From the NCBI GenBank assembly GCA_002840755.1, contig PHBZ01000020.1, forward strand, positions 62,001 through 126,000: 64,000 nucleotides of DNA, given 5' to 3'. Shown here in pieces: positions 32,301-39,076 of this stretch. Position numbers and translations under genes: made by a program. This DNA comes from Chloroflexi bacterium HGW-Chloroflexi-10 (GTDB lineage: Bacteria; Chloroflexota; Anaerolineae; Anaerolineales; Anaerolineaceae). The notes under the pieces were generated by a model, which saw only the letters and a list, made by a program, of their open reading frames with translations, searched no databases and had not been told where the DNA came from. Within the stretch, counting starts at the first letter, position 1, and every line of letters starts with the position of its first letter.

Positions 32301-34676
32301 AGGGGCTGTAAACAAAATTTGCACCAAAGCATCAGTGCTCTGATCACCAGAATTAGTGGAACCTTCATACACCGTTGCCTGATTGGTCAAATACAGACCA
32401 TCGGCAAAAGGACTGTCTGTTACAGTTACAGTAAATAATAAATCGATGATTGTAGATACATTAGTAGTGCCATCAAAATCGCCATAATTTACTTCTACCG
32501 CATTGCCATCAATATCGGACACAGTTGGCGTCAAACTTGAATATGCAAAGAATGTATCTGCCGGCCCCAGCTTTACCTCTCCAGCGCTAAAAATATCCGT
32601 GGGTGCTGTCGCTTTGATAGGATCGAACGTCCATCCGGGGCCACCGCTGCCATTGGCATCCGCATCAGTAACATTAAAGATTGGCAATGGAAAATAGTCA
32701 ACAAATCGCAAATCTTCCACATCACTGGTATTTAAAGTATAGGTAACACGATAGGTTACTTCATCTCCAACCGTTATCCGCACCGGACTGGCAGAAGGTG
32801 CTGCGTTATTAATGGAGTAGATGGTTTTGGTAATTGAACCACGAGCTATGGTAATGCTTGCGGCACTATCATCTGCTTCATCAAATGTGGTAAGAGTAGT
32901 GACATCACTGACATCAAGTAGGTCACCCGCTATATCGACATTATTACGGAGTACATCACCCTGATCTACAGAAGGATCATTGGGATTGTAAACATCAATG
33001 AAGTTTTCCAGGATATTTGTACGGTAAACGATGGTTCCTGTAGTCGCTCCATCATTATAACCATCTGCATTAAGCGTATTGCAATTTGGAGGAAACACAC
33101 CGGTTCCGGTAGATTCCACACAACCGCCAATCATTTTCCCGTTTTGCCCACGAGTAATAATTTCATTTGAAACCCGAAAAACAAGTGTGCTAGTACCATC
33201 ATCGACTGCAGAATCATTTATTGTACAATTTGTACCATCAGGTGTTGCCGGTTGGGTGGAATAATTACAGGAAACATCAAAGTTACTGTTATTGTAACTG
33301 GCTACTGATAAAGTATACGTGTTACCCCCAATAAACAAGGTGGGTGTCATTGTGGGATCAAAGTGCTGGCCATCGCTGATGGTATCCGTTATGACTACAT
33401 CCTGAAAGGCAAAAAAGTCTGAAACCTGGAAGTTGAGAGTATATGCTAAGGTATCATTTGGACTAAAACCAGTTGCGCCAGTATCATTAGCCATGGCTAC
33501 ACTTTTTTGTATAGCAATTGATTTTAAATCCACACTATTTTCACAAGGTGCGCCTGAACCACCAGCAGCAACATTATCGGTTCCACCCGCATCCCGAGTA
33601 TCAATTGGGGTCCAATCTCCTAAAATAGACACATTGTTACAGGACAGTCCATCATCGCCAGTGTTTGCATCCAACACCGCTGTAGGAACATTATTATTTA
33701 ATGGAACATAAAATGGAAAGGAAATAGTTGCAGTCCCAGTAAATGTTGCAATAGTACAACCCAGTGTACCTCCCGGTATGCTAGTAGAAGGAACTGTACT
33801 GCATGTTGCCCCGGTTACTGGTCCAATGTATTGCACATTATTTGGAAGAGTATCGGTTATATCCAGATTGGAAATCGTCTGACCATTAGCTACTTCCACT
33901 GCAATTTCATAGATATGTGGATAGTTGGGACCTGTGGGAATTTCATTCTCTACAGCCGTATTAGTTTTTGACATTGTAACCAAAGTAGGTGTTACAGAAC
34001 CCGGTACAGGTGCAGAGAGTGAATCCGAAGGATCATCCCCACAACACCAATCATCCAACGGAGTATAACCAAACTGGTAACCGCCCTGTGCAGCCACATT
34101 CAAACCAACATTCAGATCGGCCAGGTTACTCATATTCACAGTAAAGGTTAGTGTTGCCGGTGGTTGATCTGGTACAAAGCTGCCAAAAGGTAAACGCGCA
34201 ACAATCACTTTATCACCCTGTGCAAATCCGGCTGGCGCGGTTATGGTAACAAAATTTCCAGTGATATCGCGCAGAATCGGATGAACAAATTGACCACTGG
34301 CATTCACTTCTAATTCCCACACATCGCCGCTAGCCAAGGCGCTGCCTGCATAAGTGACATTAATGGAAGAAGTTCCCAAACCATCGTAGGCATTAACACC
34401 TGTATCGCCGGGATAAATGCCATCCGCTCCGGTTGTATCCAAAAAAACCTGGATAAATGGACCATAACCCGCGTCACCGCCCGAAGCTTCTGGATTGTCG
34501 AATGTAACCGTGAAGCTGACATTTTCACCCAAAAATTGTTCGGCCGGCACATTCAAACCAATCGCAGGAACCGATTCTAACAATGGCCTTGCTTCTATCT
34601 GACCCTGGGGTGTCAATACCAACCCACCAGTGATTAATACCAATATCACAAGCATGCGAAAAATTCGATTATGCAT
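23307..34676 (-). CDS. Giant DUF11-repeat surface protein with internal LPATG and C-terminal sortase domain
   Basis: 3789 residues, by far the largest gene here. A signal peptide (about 1-29) leads into an N-terminal beta domain and then about 21 DUF11/isopeptide-type beta-sandwich units by hand count; most begin with a lysine-containing strand such as ITKTVSPT or ISKDDG and a following GDTVTYTI-like strand. Seven units carry a WTS or WSS motif followed by an acidic, Asn/Asp-rich insert. LPATG stands at 3619-3623 (bases 23808-23822). The last 150 or so residues form a sortase domain with His3699 (LTAHVY), Cys3762 (TLITCQGYD) and Arg3775 (NWRV), so the catalytic triad is complete. A long adhesin or S-layer-like fibre is likely. 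GGAGG precedes the start. Confidence 0.88.
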   Translation of the reverse strand: MHNRIFRMLVILVLITGGLVLTPQGQIEARPLLESVPAIGLNVPAEQFLGENVSFTVTFDNPEASGGDAGYGPFIQVFLDTTGADGIYPGDTGVNAYDGLGTSSINVTYAGSALASGDVWELEVNASGQFVHPILRDITGNFVTITAPAGFAQGDKVIVARLPFGSFVPDQPPATLTFTVNMSNLADLNVGLNVAAQGGYQFGYTPLDDWCCGDDPSDSLSAPVPGSVTPTLVTMSKTNTAVENEIPTGPNYPHIYEIAVEVANGQTISNLDITDTLPNNVQYIGPVTGATCSTVPSTSIPGGTLGCTIATFTGTATISFPFYVPLNNNVPTAVLDANTGDDGLSCNNVSILGDWTPIDTRDAGGTDNVAAGGSGAPCENSVDLKSIAIQKSVAMANDTGATGFSPNDTLAYTLNFQVSDFFAFQDVVITDTISDGQHFDPTMTPTLFIGGNTYTLSVASYNNSNFDVSCNYSTQPATPDGTNCTINDSAVDDGTSTLVFRVSNEIITRGQNGKMIGGCVESTGTGVFPPNCNTLNADGYNDGATTGTIVYRTNILENFIDVYNPNDPSVDQGDVLRNNVDIAGDLLDVSDVTTLTTFDEADDSAASITIARGSITKTIYSINNAAPSASPVRITVGDEVTYRVTYTLNTSDVEDLRFVDYFPLPIFNVTDADANGSGGPGWTFDPIKATAPTDIFSAGEVKLGPADTFFAYSSLTPTVSDIDGNAVEVNYGDFDGTTNVSTIIDLLFTVTVTDSPFADGLYLTNQATVYEGSTNSGDQSTDALVQILFTAPAVYGGKTVVATSGTGTLSPVLVDPQGDPWAAPGSTGPVWGGNINSTWLGSNSLDSDLQLADAGDLVTFAIVLENRGTGINGAFDLTIKDILDSIAFEYPTAGDANSTNLQIYYGNGSGPITYTDVSNGATSPAALFGTGIKLVDPVGAGVCSAHNPNLGNNVIVITYDLRLKTAVEAGETYSNDAALTNYAGQEGGEDFANPDVEFNAEVSIDQPEIAKSLISTEINSTGNSNTQAVIGESATYQLVLTVPEGTTSNAEVVDRMSNGLAFADVTSVTYSSGVTSTLTPGVGVSPANVAISNFGGGTGNQATYSFGTITNANTDNASLETITIVYRSVVLNVGGNQASTTLSNTAGFGWLNGSASDAGDSITVVEPMVTVDKVAQRLLPTSGGTSVDAGDTVQYTITLTNTSGVDAFDVIAYDTFPTYIDYSTLTIASVTDSASTLIVTDFNVNTSTGVLSTITDFTLPGNNSRTVQIVITGVVISNITPNTTFNNDSYTQWTSMPESPTLLSDYTTNDGERTGADGEPGTGILNDYRRHDGASVSVPVFVVTKSLVSTSELATTGNNLTIGEVVRYKLVVSIPEGSSPHFVLRDFLPNGLTFLNDENVSFINNVHYGFVADTAINSTSVGSTPALADTTTCALLTATTDTPSCTLADDNISSTASSSSSPDVYSSNDDVYFRMGNLDNIDRDANVEYLVLEFNAYLDNTSIGSNDFSETRNNTATASINGTTQIGGVSNTISSRILEPQLDIQKSVFPTSADANDTIVYTLNISNAANGGTPNYSTAFDLVVTDAINTNLSINSVSVSSNGTPTCPDGSANSVTTAPYFSGQNVTLNIACLNPGTAINIEINATVLPSAPSGVSIPNTAYLTWTSLPGTGTPTGVNNTTGSITPGGSGTDTGERDDSGIQDDYADNSSASLGTNVGLANASIDKTVNPTQYKIGDLITYRVLVTLAEGNTLNLQIVDDIPNGLDYEGYRIITTTAGSGGLLTEDYDITNGDNPALATLTDAGGSGGDITLAFGDQLTYADNNANNNAFLIEIDVRVLNEYPTPNNSDGQIKTNTVNLTHTNGFASDAVDITIIEPQIQTTKDVSPTSDVEAGDTLNYTVTFANTGNATAYEVTWRDDLPQGVLYNDNSMACLLNGADLDVSVTDDTTYLLVDSNPTGGWDIPAGQSLVCTYIGTTQPSLYVYGLHTNTADADWTSQDGITNTNERIYDGGSTPNDTGTDYPFDVNQDVDTAIFTVNAIDITKTVSPTQYTIGDIVTYTVNINSPLGTVRNMVVTDTLPTGMIYAGNVGEAGYNFPDPVVSTPNDGSTAVTITWTVGDAVISANDNSITFDAIVANVPGNEQPDILTNSVVVNYDNAQGIPQTDSASVNISLIEPLITTTKIVSPATGLETGTVLTYEMTYTNNGTSMAYEVTLQDDLPPNVDYNNDIACYLNGSAISESISVTGTNPLLITTPAGGWDLAVNSYITCDFSVEVLGTMPLPGTITNVTDADWSSQDGLTNDEDRNYNGGTYVNDTGTDYPNDGDQDTASAPATSAGPTGLTKTVDKPDAVVGETVRYTISLSSPLGTIHNLVLTDTLPAGMIYAGNVAYSGFGGTLIDPAIPDPNNGSTTSTLTWTLGDREITASPATISFDAIVANVITNQEGTLRTNTVEMNYQNAAGVDQTPLSDDVDVTVHEPILAIVKSVAASGPFEAGDSVPYQLLITNTSGYTAYDVLVRDITAYDVSSVSYTSTGTLVNVSNISAATNEVYYSVGEFPDGATMTITYSVVLPGAISVGERVQNDVRLTWTSQPGVNPNERSGVVADTLNDYIADDSEYFNIELPTFSKIVDKTTATIGETVTYTLTIDSPSASINAMTITDILPEGMVFTGEPIYSWIPIPNAFNPYFEVSTPNDGTAQVNLYWDFGTVEVTASPITIIYTAVVANELINQNARTITNNAELRFWDRSENEHVLNDDVTFTVIEPVLTISKQADDLTPGLGQTIDFTIIVAHDASSTATAYDVLVTDTIPTGLTYVAGSINQTCGTGDESTAPQLSWTISSLAPAATCTLTYQAMLDMDAILGASLSNTAIVTWTSLTSSPEEERRGVVDSLLDNYIDQSTVDLLASGFDLSISKDDGVEQTQTGSTLTYTINYGISGTQPATDVVITDAIPDYTSFVSAGSSPGWSCTTSDFNNTCTYALGTLTPPFTGSLTLVVAVNATIPETVEELRNVIDIAGQGNNGTEPMENNHDEDADELVSVPELVVEKSADGELFAPGETVTYTINYRNEGTQNATNVVITETIPEYTTFNAAASDPRWVCSATSCIITLPLLPAPGLGENTGSALFVLVLDSPMQAGVSQINNVVTIADDGANGPEINTENNTDDATITVGAAPDLTITKDDGVVQVTPGEDLTYSIVVSNVGNQHATGVIVTDTLPVGVTFVSTNLGGTYTEADREIIWNLSEMAAGASVTLIVEISVDEPFTGLNPEIVNEVIVADDGTNGVDPTPENNEASDRDLISSIGKVISATNQAHTGVLNVAVGEIVTYQVTLDVAPGTTQDLILQDVLEQGLAFVGCNAITTDPDAALTLEPGLTLNGLCTMAAITASPIGSLDPLNFGRQMVINFGDITNNTPDDIVLTVEYDVVVLNSSNNLSGEQRTNQAEWTWTGGSLELTATDITLVEPELAITKTVTPTEAFSGTTVTYTITIEHTEESETDAFNTLITDLIPAALTYVPDSLEFVSGQVPTTLDDLNAPALRIGWDIFSLSDDPTVLTYQVQITNAGPGDEVVNAATLSWTSLPGIIINQTANNPFSDERTFEPGSTVDIYGIRAEASITIPSLPATGFAPGVITSLPQQPKDSAYSAQGDLRLTIPKQNIDLPIVGVPLGKTGWDLTWLNKQIGYLEGTAYPTWDGNTGLTAHVYNADGTPGPFVNLHLLRYGDQVKIYAFGQIYTYEVRSVSKVAPNDLSSLGHTDSSTMTLITCQGYDESKNAYNWRVIVKTVLVSITPAK

Positions 34677-34751
34677 TTAAACTCACCCTCCGGGACAACA
34701 ATAATTTGAAATTTAAAGTAATGAATGGGATAAAAAAGTTGTTTTTATAAC

Positions 34752-34765
34752 TGTATAATTATACA
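34752..34765 (+). promoter_or_regulatory. Perfect palindrome TGTATAATTATACA in a divergent promoter region
   Basis: A 14-base perfect palindrome between the giant surface-protein gene (start 34676, minus) and the MBL-fold gene (start 34780, plus). It contains TATAAT (34754-34759), usable as a -10 for the plus-strand gene, so a bound repressor would block it. No -35 was recognised. Confidence 0.35.
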
Positions 34766-34779
34766 ATAAAATTACGAAT

Positions 34780-35583
34780 GTGAGCAATTTTGTAATCAAT
34801 ATCCATTTTTCAGGATTATCTACACAAAAAGATATGACATTCCTCTATTCCCTTAACTGCGCTCAACTCAATCCCCCAATTCCTGCTATTCAAGCGGCTA
34901 CCTATTGTCTGGTTTTAGATACCCAACAGGGTCTGGCACTGGTAGACTGCGGTTACAGCACACAAGATTTCCTGAATCCACCTCTCATTGTACGTTTATT
35001 TACCTGGTTGATGCGCACCCCACGCAACCCACAGACCTGTACACTTAATCAGCTAGCAACCCATGAGATCAATCCATCTATGGTACAGCATATCATCCTC
35101 ACCCACATGCATATCGACCACGCTGGTGGAATCGCCGATTTTCCCTGGGCAACAGTGCATGTCCACTGTCAGGAATACGAAGCTGCCCGCCATCACCGCG
35201 GACGAGTTGGTATCGGTTATGTGCGTAAGCAATGGCAGCAGCACCAGCATTGGGCTTTTTACGAAAACCCGGATTGTGAATGGTTTGGTTGGCCGGCTAT
35301 TACCCTTCCCTTAACACCCACTATCCTGCTCATCCCCACTCCCGGACACACACCCGGGCATTGCATGGTCGCAATTAAACAACAGTCTAATTGTTGGCTG
35401 CTGCAAACCGGTTCAGCGGCTTATCCATTTTACTTACCAGCTGAGCAATACCCGGTTCACCCGCCTGTATGGTTACAACGCTGGGGTATGGGTGGTTATG
35501 TCCAAAGCTTGAAAAAACTCTGGTTTGAGCACAGAGATCAAATCACCTTCACCAGCGGGCATGAGTTTGTAAAGAGGCATTAG
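34780..35583 (+). CDS. MBL-fold metallo-hydrolase
   Basis: 267 residues from a GTG start; the first ATG is 18 codons in, at 34834, and no clear ribosome binding site separates the two. The dinuclear zinc motif HMHIDH (109-114 counted from GTG) is intact, and the order of the later ligands (GHTPGHC, then a C-terminal SGHEF) fits the lactonase-like branch of the superfamily (AHL lactonase and relatives). The substrate is not decided: acyl-homoserine lactones, other lactones or thioesters are possible. No signal peptide. It converges on the glycyl radical enzyme gene, 36 bases away. Confidence 0.8.
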   Translation: MSNFVINIHFSGLSTQKDMTFLYSLNCAQLNPPIPAIQAATYCLVLDTQQGLALVDCGYSTQDFLNPPLIVRLFTWLMRTPRNPQTCTLNQLATHEINPSMVQHIILTHMHIDHAGGIADFPWATVHVHCQEYEAARHHRGRVGIGYVRKQWQQHQHWAFYENPDCEWFGWPAITLPLTPTILLIPTPGHTPGHCMVAIKQQSNCWLLQTGSAAYPFYLPAEQYPVHPPVWLQRWGMGGYVQSLKKLWFEHRDQITFTSGHEFVKRH

Positions 35584-35619
35584 GGGAGATAGTCTTTCAA
35601 ATATCCGATAACTATTTCT

Positions 35620-37983
35620 TTAAAATTCCATATACTCCGTACGCGCGATAATCTCATTCTGTAAAGCCAGGCTGAGATCACAGAAGTAATCACTATAACC
35701 GGCTACTCGCACGATCAAATCGCGGTATTGGTCTGGCTGTTGCTGTGCCTTGTGCAATGTTTCCACATCAACCACATTAAATTGAATATGATGGCCGTCC
35801 AGCTTAAAATATGAACGCACCAGACGGGTCAGCATTTCCAGGCCGCTTTCTTCCTTTAACAAGTTGGGGGTAAATTTCAGGTTCAGCAGAGTACCGCCGG
35901 TACGCAAATGATCCATCTTACCCGCCGATTGCAGCACAGCTGTAGGCCCGTTACGATCATGCCCCTGCACCGGGGAAATGCCTTCTGATAGTGGCAAACC
36001 GCTCAACCGGCCTTCGGCAGATGCCTCCATCACCGACCCAAAGTATACATGGCAGGTGGTCGGCAGTAAGTTGATATGATAGGTACCGCCCTTGGTGTTG
36101 GGGTGTCCATCAATCAGTTCGAAATATAATTCAAAAACGCTCTGCATGATCTCATCCGCATAGGCATTATCATTGCCATAAAATGGGGTGCGGTTCTGTA
36201 ATAACAGGCGTGTACGTTCATGTCCGCTGAAATTTACATTCAGGGCTGTCAGCAAATCCGCCATACTCAGATCGTGCTTATCAAACACATGCCGTTTGAT
36301 AGCCGCCAACTGATCAGTAATCGAGCCCATCCCAACCCCCTGGATATACGTGGTATTATAGCGTGCCCCGCCCTCGTGATAGTCCATGCCCTTCTCGATA
36401 CAGTCATCGATTAACAGAGAAAGGAAAGGGCAAGGCAGGTATCTTGCGTATAAACGCTCAATCACGTTATTGCCGCGCATTTTGATTTCGATGAAATACC
36501 GCATCTGCTCAGCAAAAGCGCTAAACAATTCTTCGTAGGTTATGAATTCAATTGGATCGCCCGTCTGTAGGCTAATTTGTTTCCCGCTGCGTGGGTCAAT
36601 ACCGTTATGCAAAGTGAGTTCCAGAATTTTCGGAATATTGAAATAACCGGTCAGGTTGTAATTCTCTTTGCCAAACGCACCAATTTCCACACAGCCGCTG
36701 GAACCGGATATTCGCGCATCCGCCAGGCTCTTCCCCATCCGCTGTAGTTCCTGGATAATGGCATCCGCGTTAAATATGGAAGGCTGTCCAAAACCGGTGC
36801 GGATTATCCTGGCTGCACGTTTGATAAATTGATCCGGGTTTTTCTTACTGACCTGAATGGATGCACTTGGCTGCAACAAACGCATCTCTTGAACTACGTC
36901 TAATAGTAGGTAGGTTACTTCATTGACGCCATCACTTCCATCTGCTTTCAAGCCGCCCAAATTGATCTGTGCAAAGTCTGTATAGGTGCCGCTCTCGGCA
37001 GCCGTTACCCCCACCTTGGGTGGTGCTGGTTGGTTGTTAAATTTGATCCAGAAACATTGCAGCAATTCCTCGGCACATTCACGGGTTAGGCTGCCTTCAG
37101 CCAGCTCACGTTGATAAAATGGAAAAAGGTGCTGGTCCAACCGTCCGGGGTCAAAGGCATCCCACGTATTTAATTCCGTGGTGACTCCCAGATGCACAAA
37201 CCAGTAATATTGCAAAGCTTCCCGGAAGGTACGCGGTTTATTGGCCGGCACAAGCCGGCAAGTGGCTGCAATCTGCAGCAGTTCCTGCTTACGCTGCGGG
37301 TTGTTTTCCATTTTGGCAAGAGCTTCAGCAGCTTCAGCATGGCGTTCAGCAAAGCGGATCAACGCCAATGCGGTGATGCGCATCCCCTTCAATTCTTCCT
37401 GCCGGTCATACGCATACGGATCGTTCACGAAGTCCAATGTATTCAGTCGTTCACCAATCCGGGTAATAAAATCATTCATACCCAGCCTGTAAATCTTATC
37501 ATCCAGTACGGTATGCCCAGGTGCGCGTTGTTCCATAAACTCGGTGAATACGCCGGCTTCATAGGCATCCAGCCAGTCTGGGGTCATCTCGGCAAACAAC
37601 CTTTCGCGCATACTTTTCCCCTGCCAGAAAGGAATCACCTCATCCAAATACAGGTTACGGGTTTCTTCACTGACCCGAAACGGAATTTTCTCGCGGCTGT
37701 CCAAAATGGAGAGATCCTCTAAGGAATGGCAGCACAACTCCGGAAAGGTAGGAGCCGCCTTGGGCAGATCACTTTTTTCCCCCACGATCAGTTCTCCTGG
37801 GTGAATATAGATCTTTTTATTTTCCATTAAATACTCGAAAAAAAGCGCGCGTTCTACTGCTTTGGATATCAGGCCTAGCGGCTGACGGTAAAATGCCGTA
37901 ATTAATCTAGCCCGTTCACCCGAAAGGGTCGCCGGCGTATCCAGACTGGATTGACGTAACATTTTCACCCGTTCATTCATCAT
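35620..37983 (-). CDS. hypD: Glycyl radical enzyme, trans-4-hydroxy-L-proline dehydratase-like
   Basis: 787 residues from ATG 37983; the frame opens at TTG 37986 and a further ATG is at 37980, six bases after GGAGG. The glycyl radical loop VRVAGYSDYF puts the radical on Gly762, and the active-site Cys431 lies in SGCVEIGAFGKE, with Glu433 two residues on. From memory of C. difficile HypD, its substrate-contact residues align with Ser331, Asp336 and Phe337 (ESGTYTDF), Tyr447 (LTGY) and the LPTTCH segment, and the N-terminal stretches TEFMEQRAPGHTV and TTELNTWDAF also match. HypD removes water from trans-4-hydroxyproline to give pyrroline-5-carboxylate. Its activase is encoded immediately upstream with a one-base TGATG overlap. 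Other GRE dehydratases are less likely. Confidence 0.85.
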   Translation of the reverse strand: MMNERVKMLRQSSLDTPATLSGERARLITAFYRQPLGLISKAVERALFFEYLMENKKIYIHPGELIVGEKSDLPKAAPTFPELCCHSLEDLSILDSREKIPFRVSEETRNLYLDEVIPFWQGKSMRERLFAEMTPDWLDAYEAGVFTEFMEQRAPGHTVLDDKIYRLGMNDFITRIGERLNTLDFVNDPYAYDRQEELKGMRITALALIRFAERHAEAAEALAKMENNPQRKQELLQIAATCRLVPANKPRTFREALQYYWFVHLGVTTELNTWDAFDPGRLDQHLFPFYQRELAEGSLTRECAEELLQCFWIKFNNQPAPPKVGVTAAESGTYTDFAQINLGGLKADGSDGVNEVTYLLLDVVQEMRLLQPSASIQVSKKNPDQFIKRAARIIRTGFGQPSIFNADAIIQELQRMGKSLADARISGSSGCVEIGAFGKENYNLTGYFNIPKILELTLHNGIDPRSGKQISLQTGDPIEFITYEELFSAFAEQMRYFIEIKMRGNNVIERLYARYLPCPFLSLLIDDCIEKGMDYHEGGARYNTTYIQGVGMGSITDQLAAIKRHVFDKHDLSMADLLTALNVNFSGHERTRLLLQNRTPFYGNDNAYADEIMQSVFELYFELIDGHPNTKGGTYHINLLPTTCHVYFGSVMEASAEGRLSGLPLSEGISPVQGHDRNGPTAVLQSAGKMDHLRTGGTLLNLKFTPNLLKEESGLEMLTRLVRSYFKLDGHHIQFNVVDVETLHKAQQQPDQYRDLIVRVAGYSDYFCDLSLALQNEIIARTEYMEF

Positions 37984-38894
37984 CAACCTCCAACCACCAC
38001 AGGGAAACCTTTTCCTTGGAAATATTCTTTAATTTTTTCAAGTGTTATTGCGTTATACGCCGGCAGTTCTTGCAGCGCATACGTTTGTTCCAGTCCATTG
38101 TACTTCGATTCGGCAGCGGAATGATACGGCAACAAGCTCAAGCGCTGAAAACCGGGAATATCCACCAGGAAAGCAGCCATCTGCTCCAGATTTTCTTCAT
38201 CGTCATTTATGCTGGGCACCAATGGAAAACGAATCCACAATGGCGTTCCCAACCTACTGATCTTTTTTAGGTTTTCCAAAATCAGGTGATTGGATACTCC
38301 GGTAAAGTGTTTGTGCCGTTCATCGTTCATCAGTTTGAGATCATACAAAAAAAGGTTAGTATGCGGAATAATGCACTCAAAAACATCCCAGGTTGCATAA
38401 CCACTGGTATCTACCGCGGTATGCATCCCATTCGCACGGCAAAGCCTCAAAATATCCGTCAGAAATCCTGGCTGACTGAGCGGCTCTCCCCCCGAAAAAG
38501 TGACCCCGCCAGCAGATTCATCATAAAACAAACGGTCGCGAGCGATAAGTGTATACAGATCAGCTGTATCCACTTCATAACCAACCATCTCGTTGGCATC
38601 CGCAAAACAGGCTTCCACACAGGTCCCGCAGCACGAGCAGCGTTGTCGATCGGTCTTTACACCCGATTCTGTCATCACAATGCCATGCTCCGGGCAAATC
38701 TGAGCGCATACCCCACAGTGCACACAGCGGTTGGCTATTACCAGTTTCTCAGGTAAGGAAGATTGGCTCTCTGGATTGTGGCACCACCAGCAGTTCAGCG
38801 GGCAGCCCTTGAAAAAAACCGTGGTTCGAATTCCCGGCCCATCATGGATCGAGAAACGATGAATATCAAAAATAAGGCCGTTTTTCCCTGGCAT
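37983..38894 (-). CDS. Glycyl radical enzyme activase (radical SAM)
   Basis: 303 residues. The radical SAM motif CPLNCWWC (Cys31, Cys35, Cys38) binds the catalytic [4Fe-4S] cluster and SAM. An inserted ferredoxin-like domain follows with two further cysteine groups (Cys57-60-63-67 and a second around 86-96), typical of GRE activases other than PflA. GGEP in TFSGGEPLSQP is the SAM-binding motif. It installs the glycyl radical on the HypD-like enzyme encoded directly downstream. A weak GGAAAA precedes the start. The 182 bases upstream, shared with the divergent gene at 39077, hold the promoter. Confidence 0.9.
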   Translation of the reverse strand: MPGKNGLIFDIHRFSIHDGPGIRTTVFFKGCPLNCWWCHNPESQSSLPEKLVIANRCVHCGVCAQICPEHGIVMTESGVKTDRQRCSCCGTCVEACFADANEMVGYEVDTADLYTLIARDRLFYDESAGGVTFSGGEPLSQPGFLTDILRLCRANGMHTAVDTSGYATWDVFECIIPHTNLFLYDLKLMNDERHKHFTGVSNHLILENLKKISRLGTPLWIRFPLVPSINDDEENLEQMAAFLVDIPGFQRLSLLPYHSAAESKYNGLEQTYALQELPAYNAITLEKIKEYFQGKGFPVVVGG

Positions 38895-39076
38895 TTTTTC
38901 CGTTGACCATCCACTGTGAGAATGGTTCTTATTATAATCCCCATAGTCCCTTCCAGCTACACACGCCAGTAGGTTAGCACAACAACAAATTGGGTTCCAC
39001 CATACTCTTTTGTCCGCATTTTCCTGATAAAATCTACTGTATCTATCCCACCAAACCTTGCTTCAGGTGATCTCAA

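Noticed and set aside
23307..34676. Tandem repeats that could be mistaken for a CRISPR or satellite array
   Set aside because: The periodicity is at protein level with long diverged units inside one open frame; there are no short identical direct repeats with spacers.
37192..37722. 176-codon plus-strand frame opposite the glycyl radical enzyme gene
   Set aside because: Entirely antisense to a well-supported gene and without homology; a shadow frame.
38286..38756. 156-codon plus-strand frame opposite the activase gene
   Set aside because: Antisense to the radical SAM gene; its cysteines and histidines are by-products of the opposite strand.
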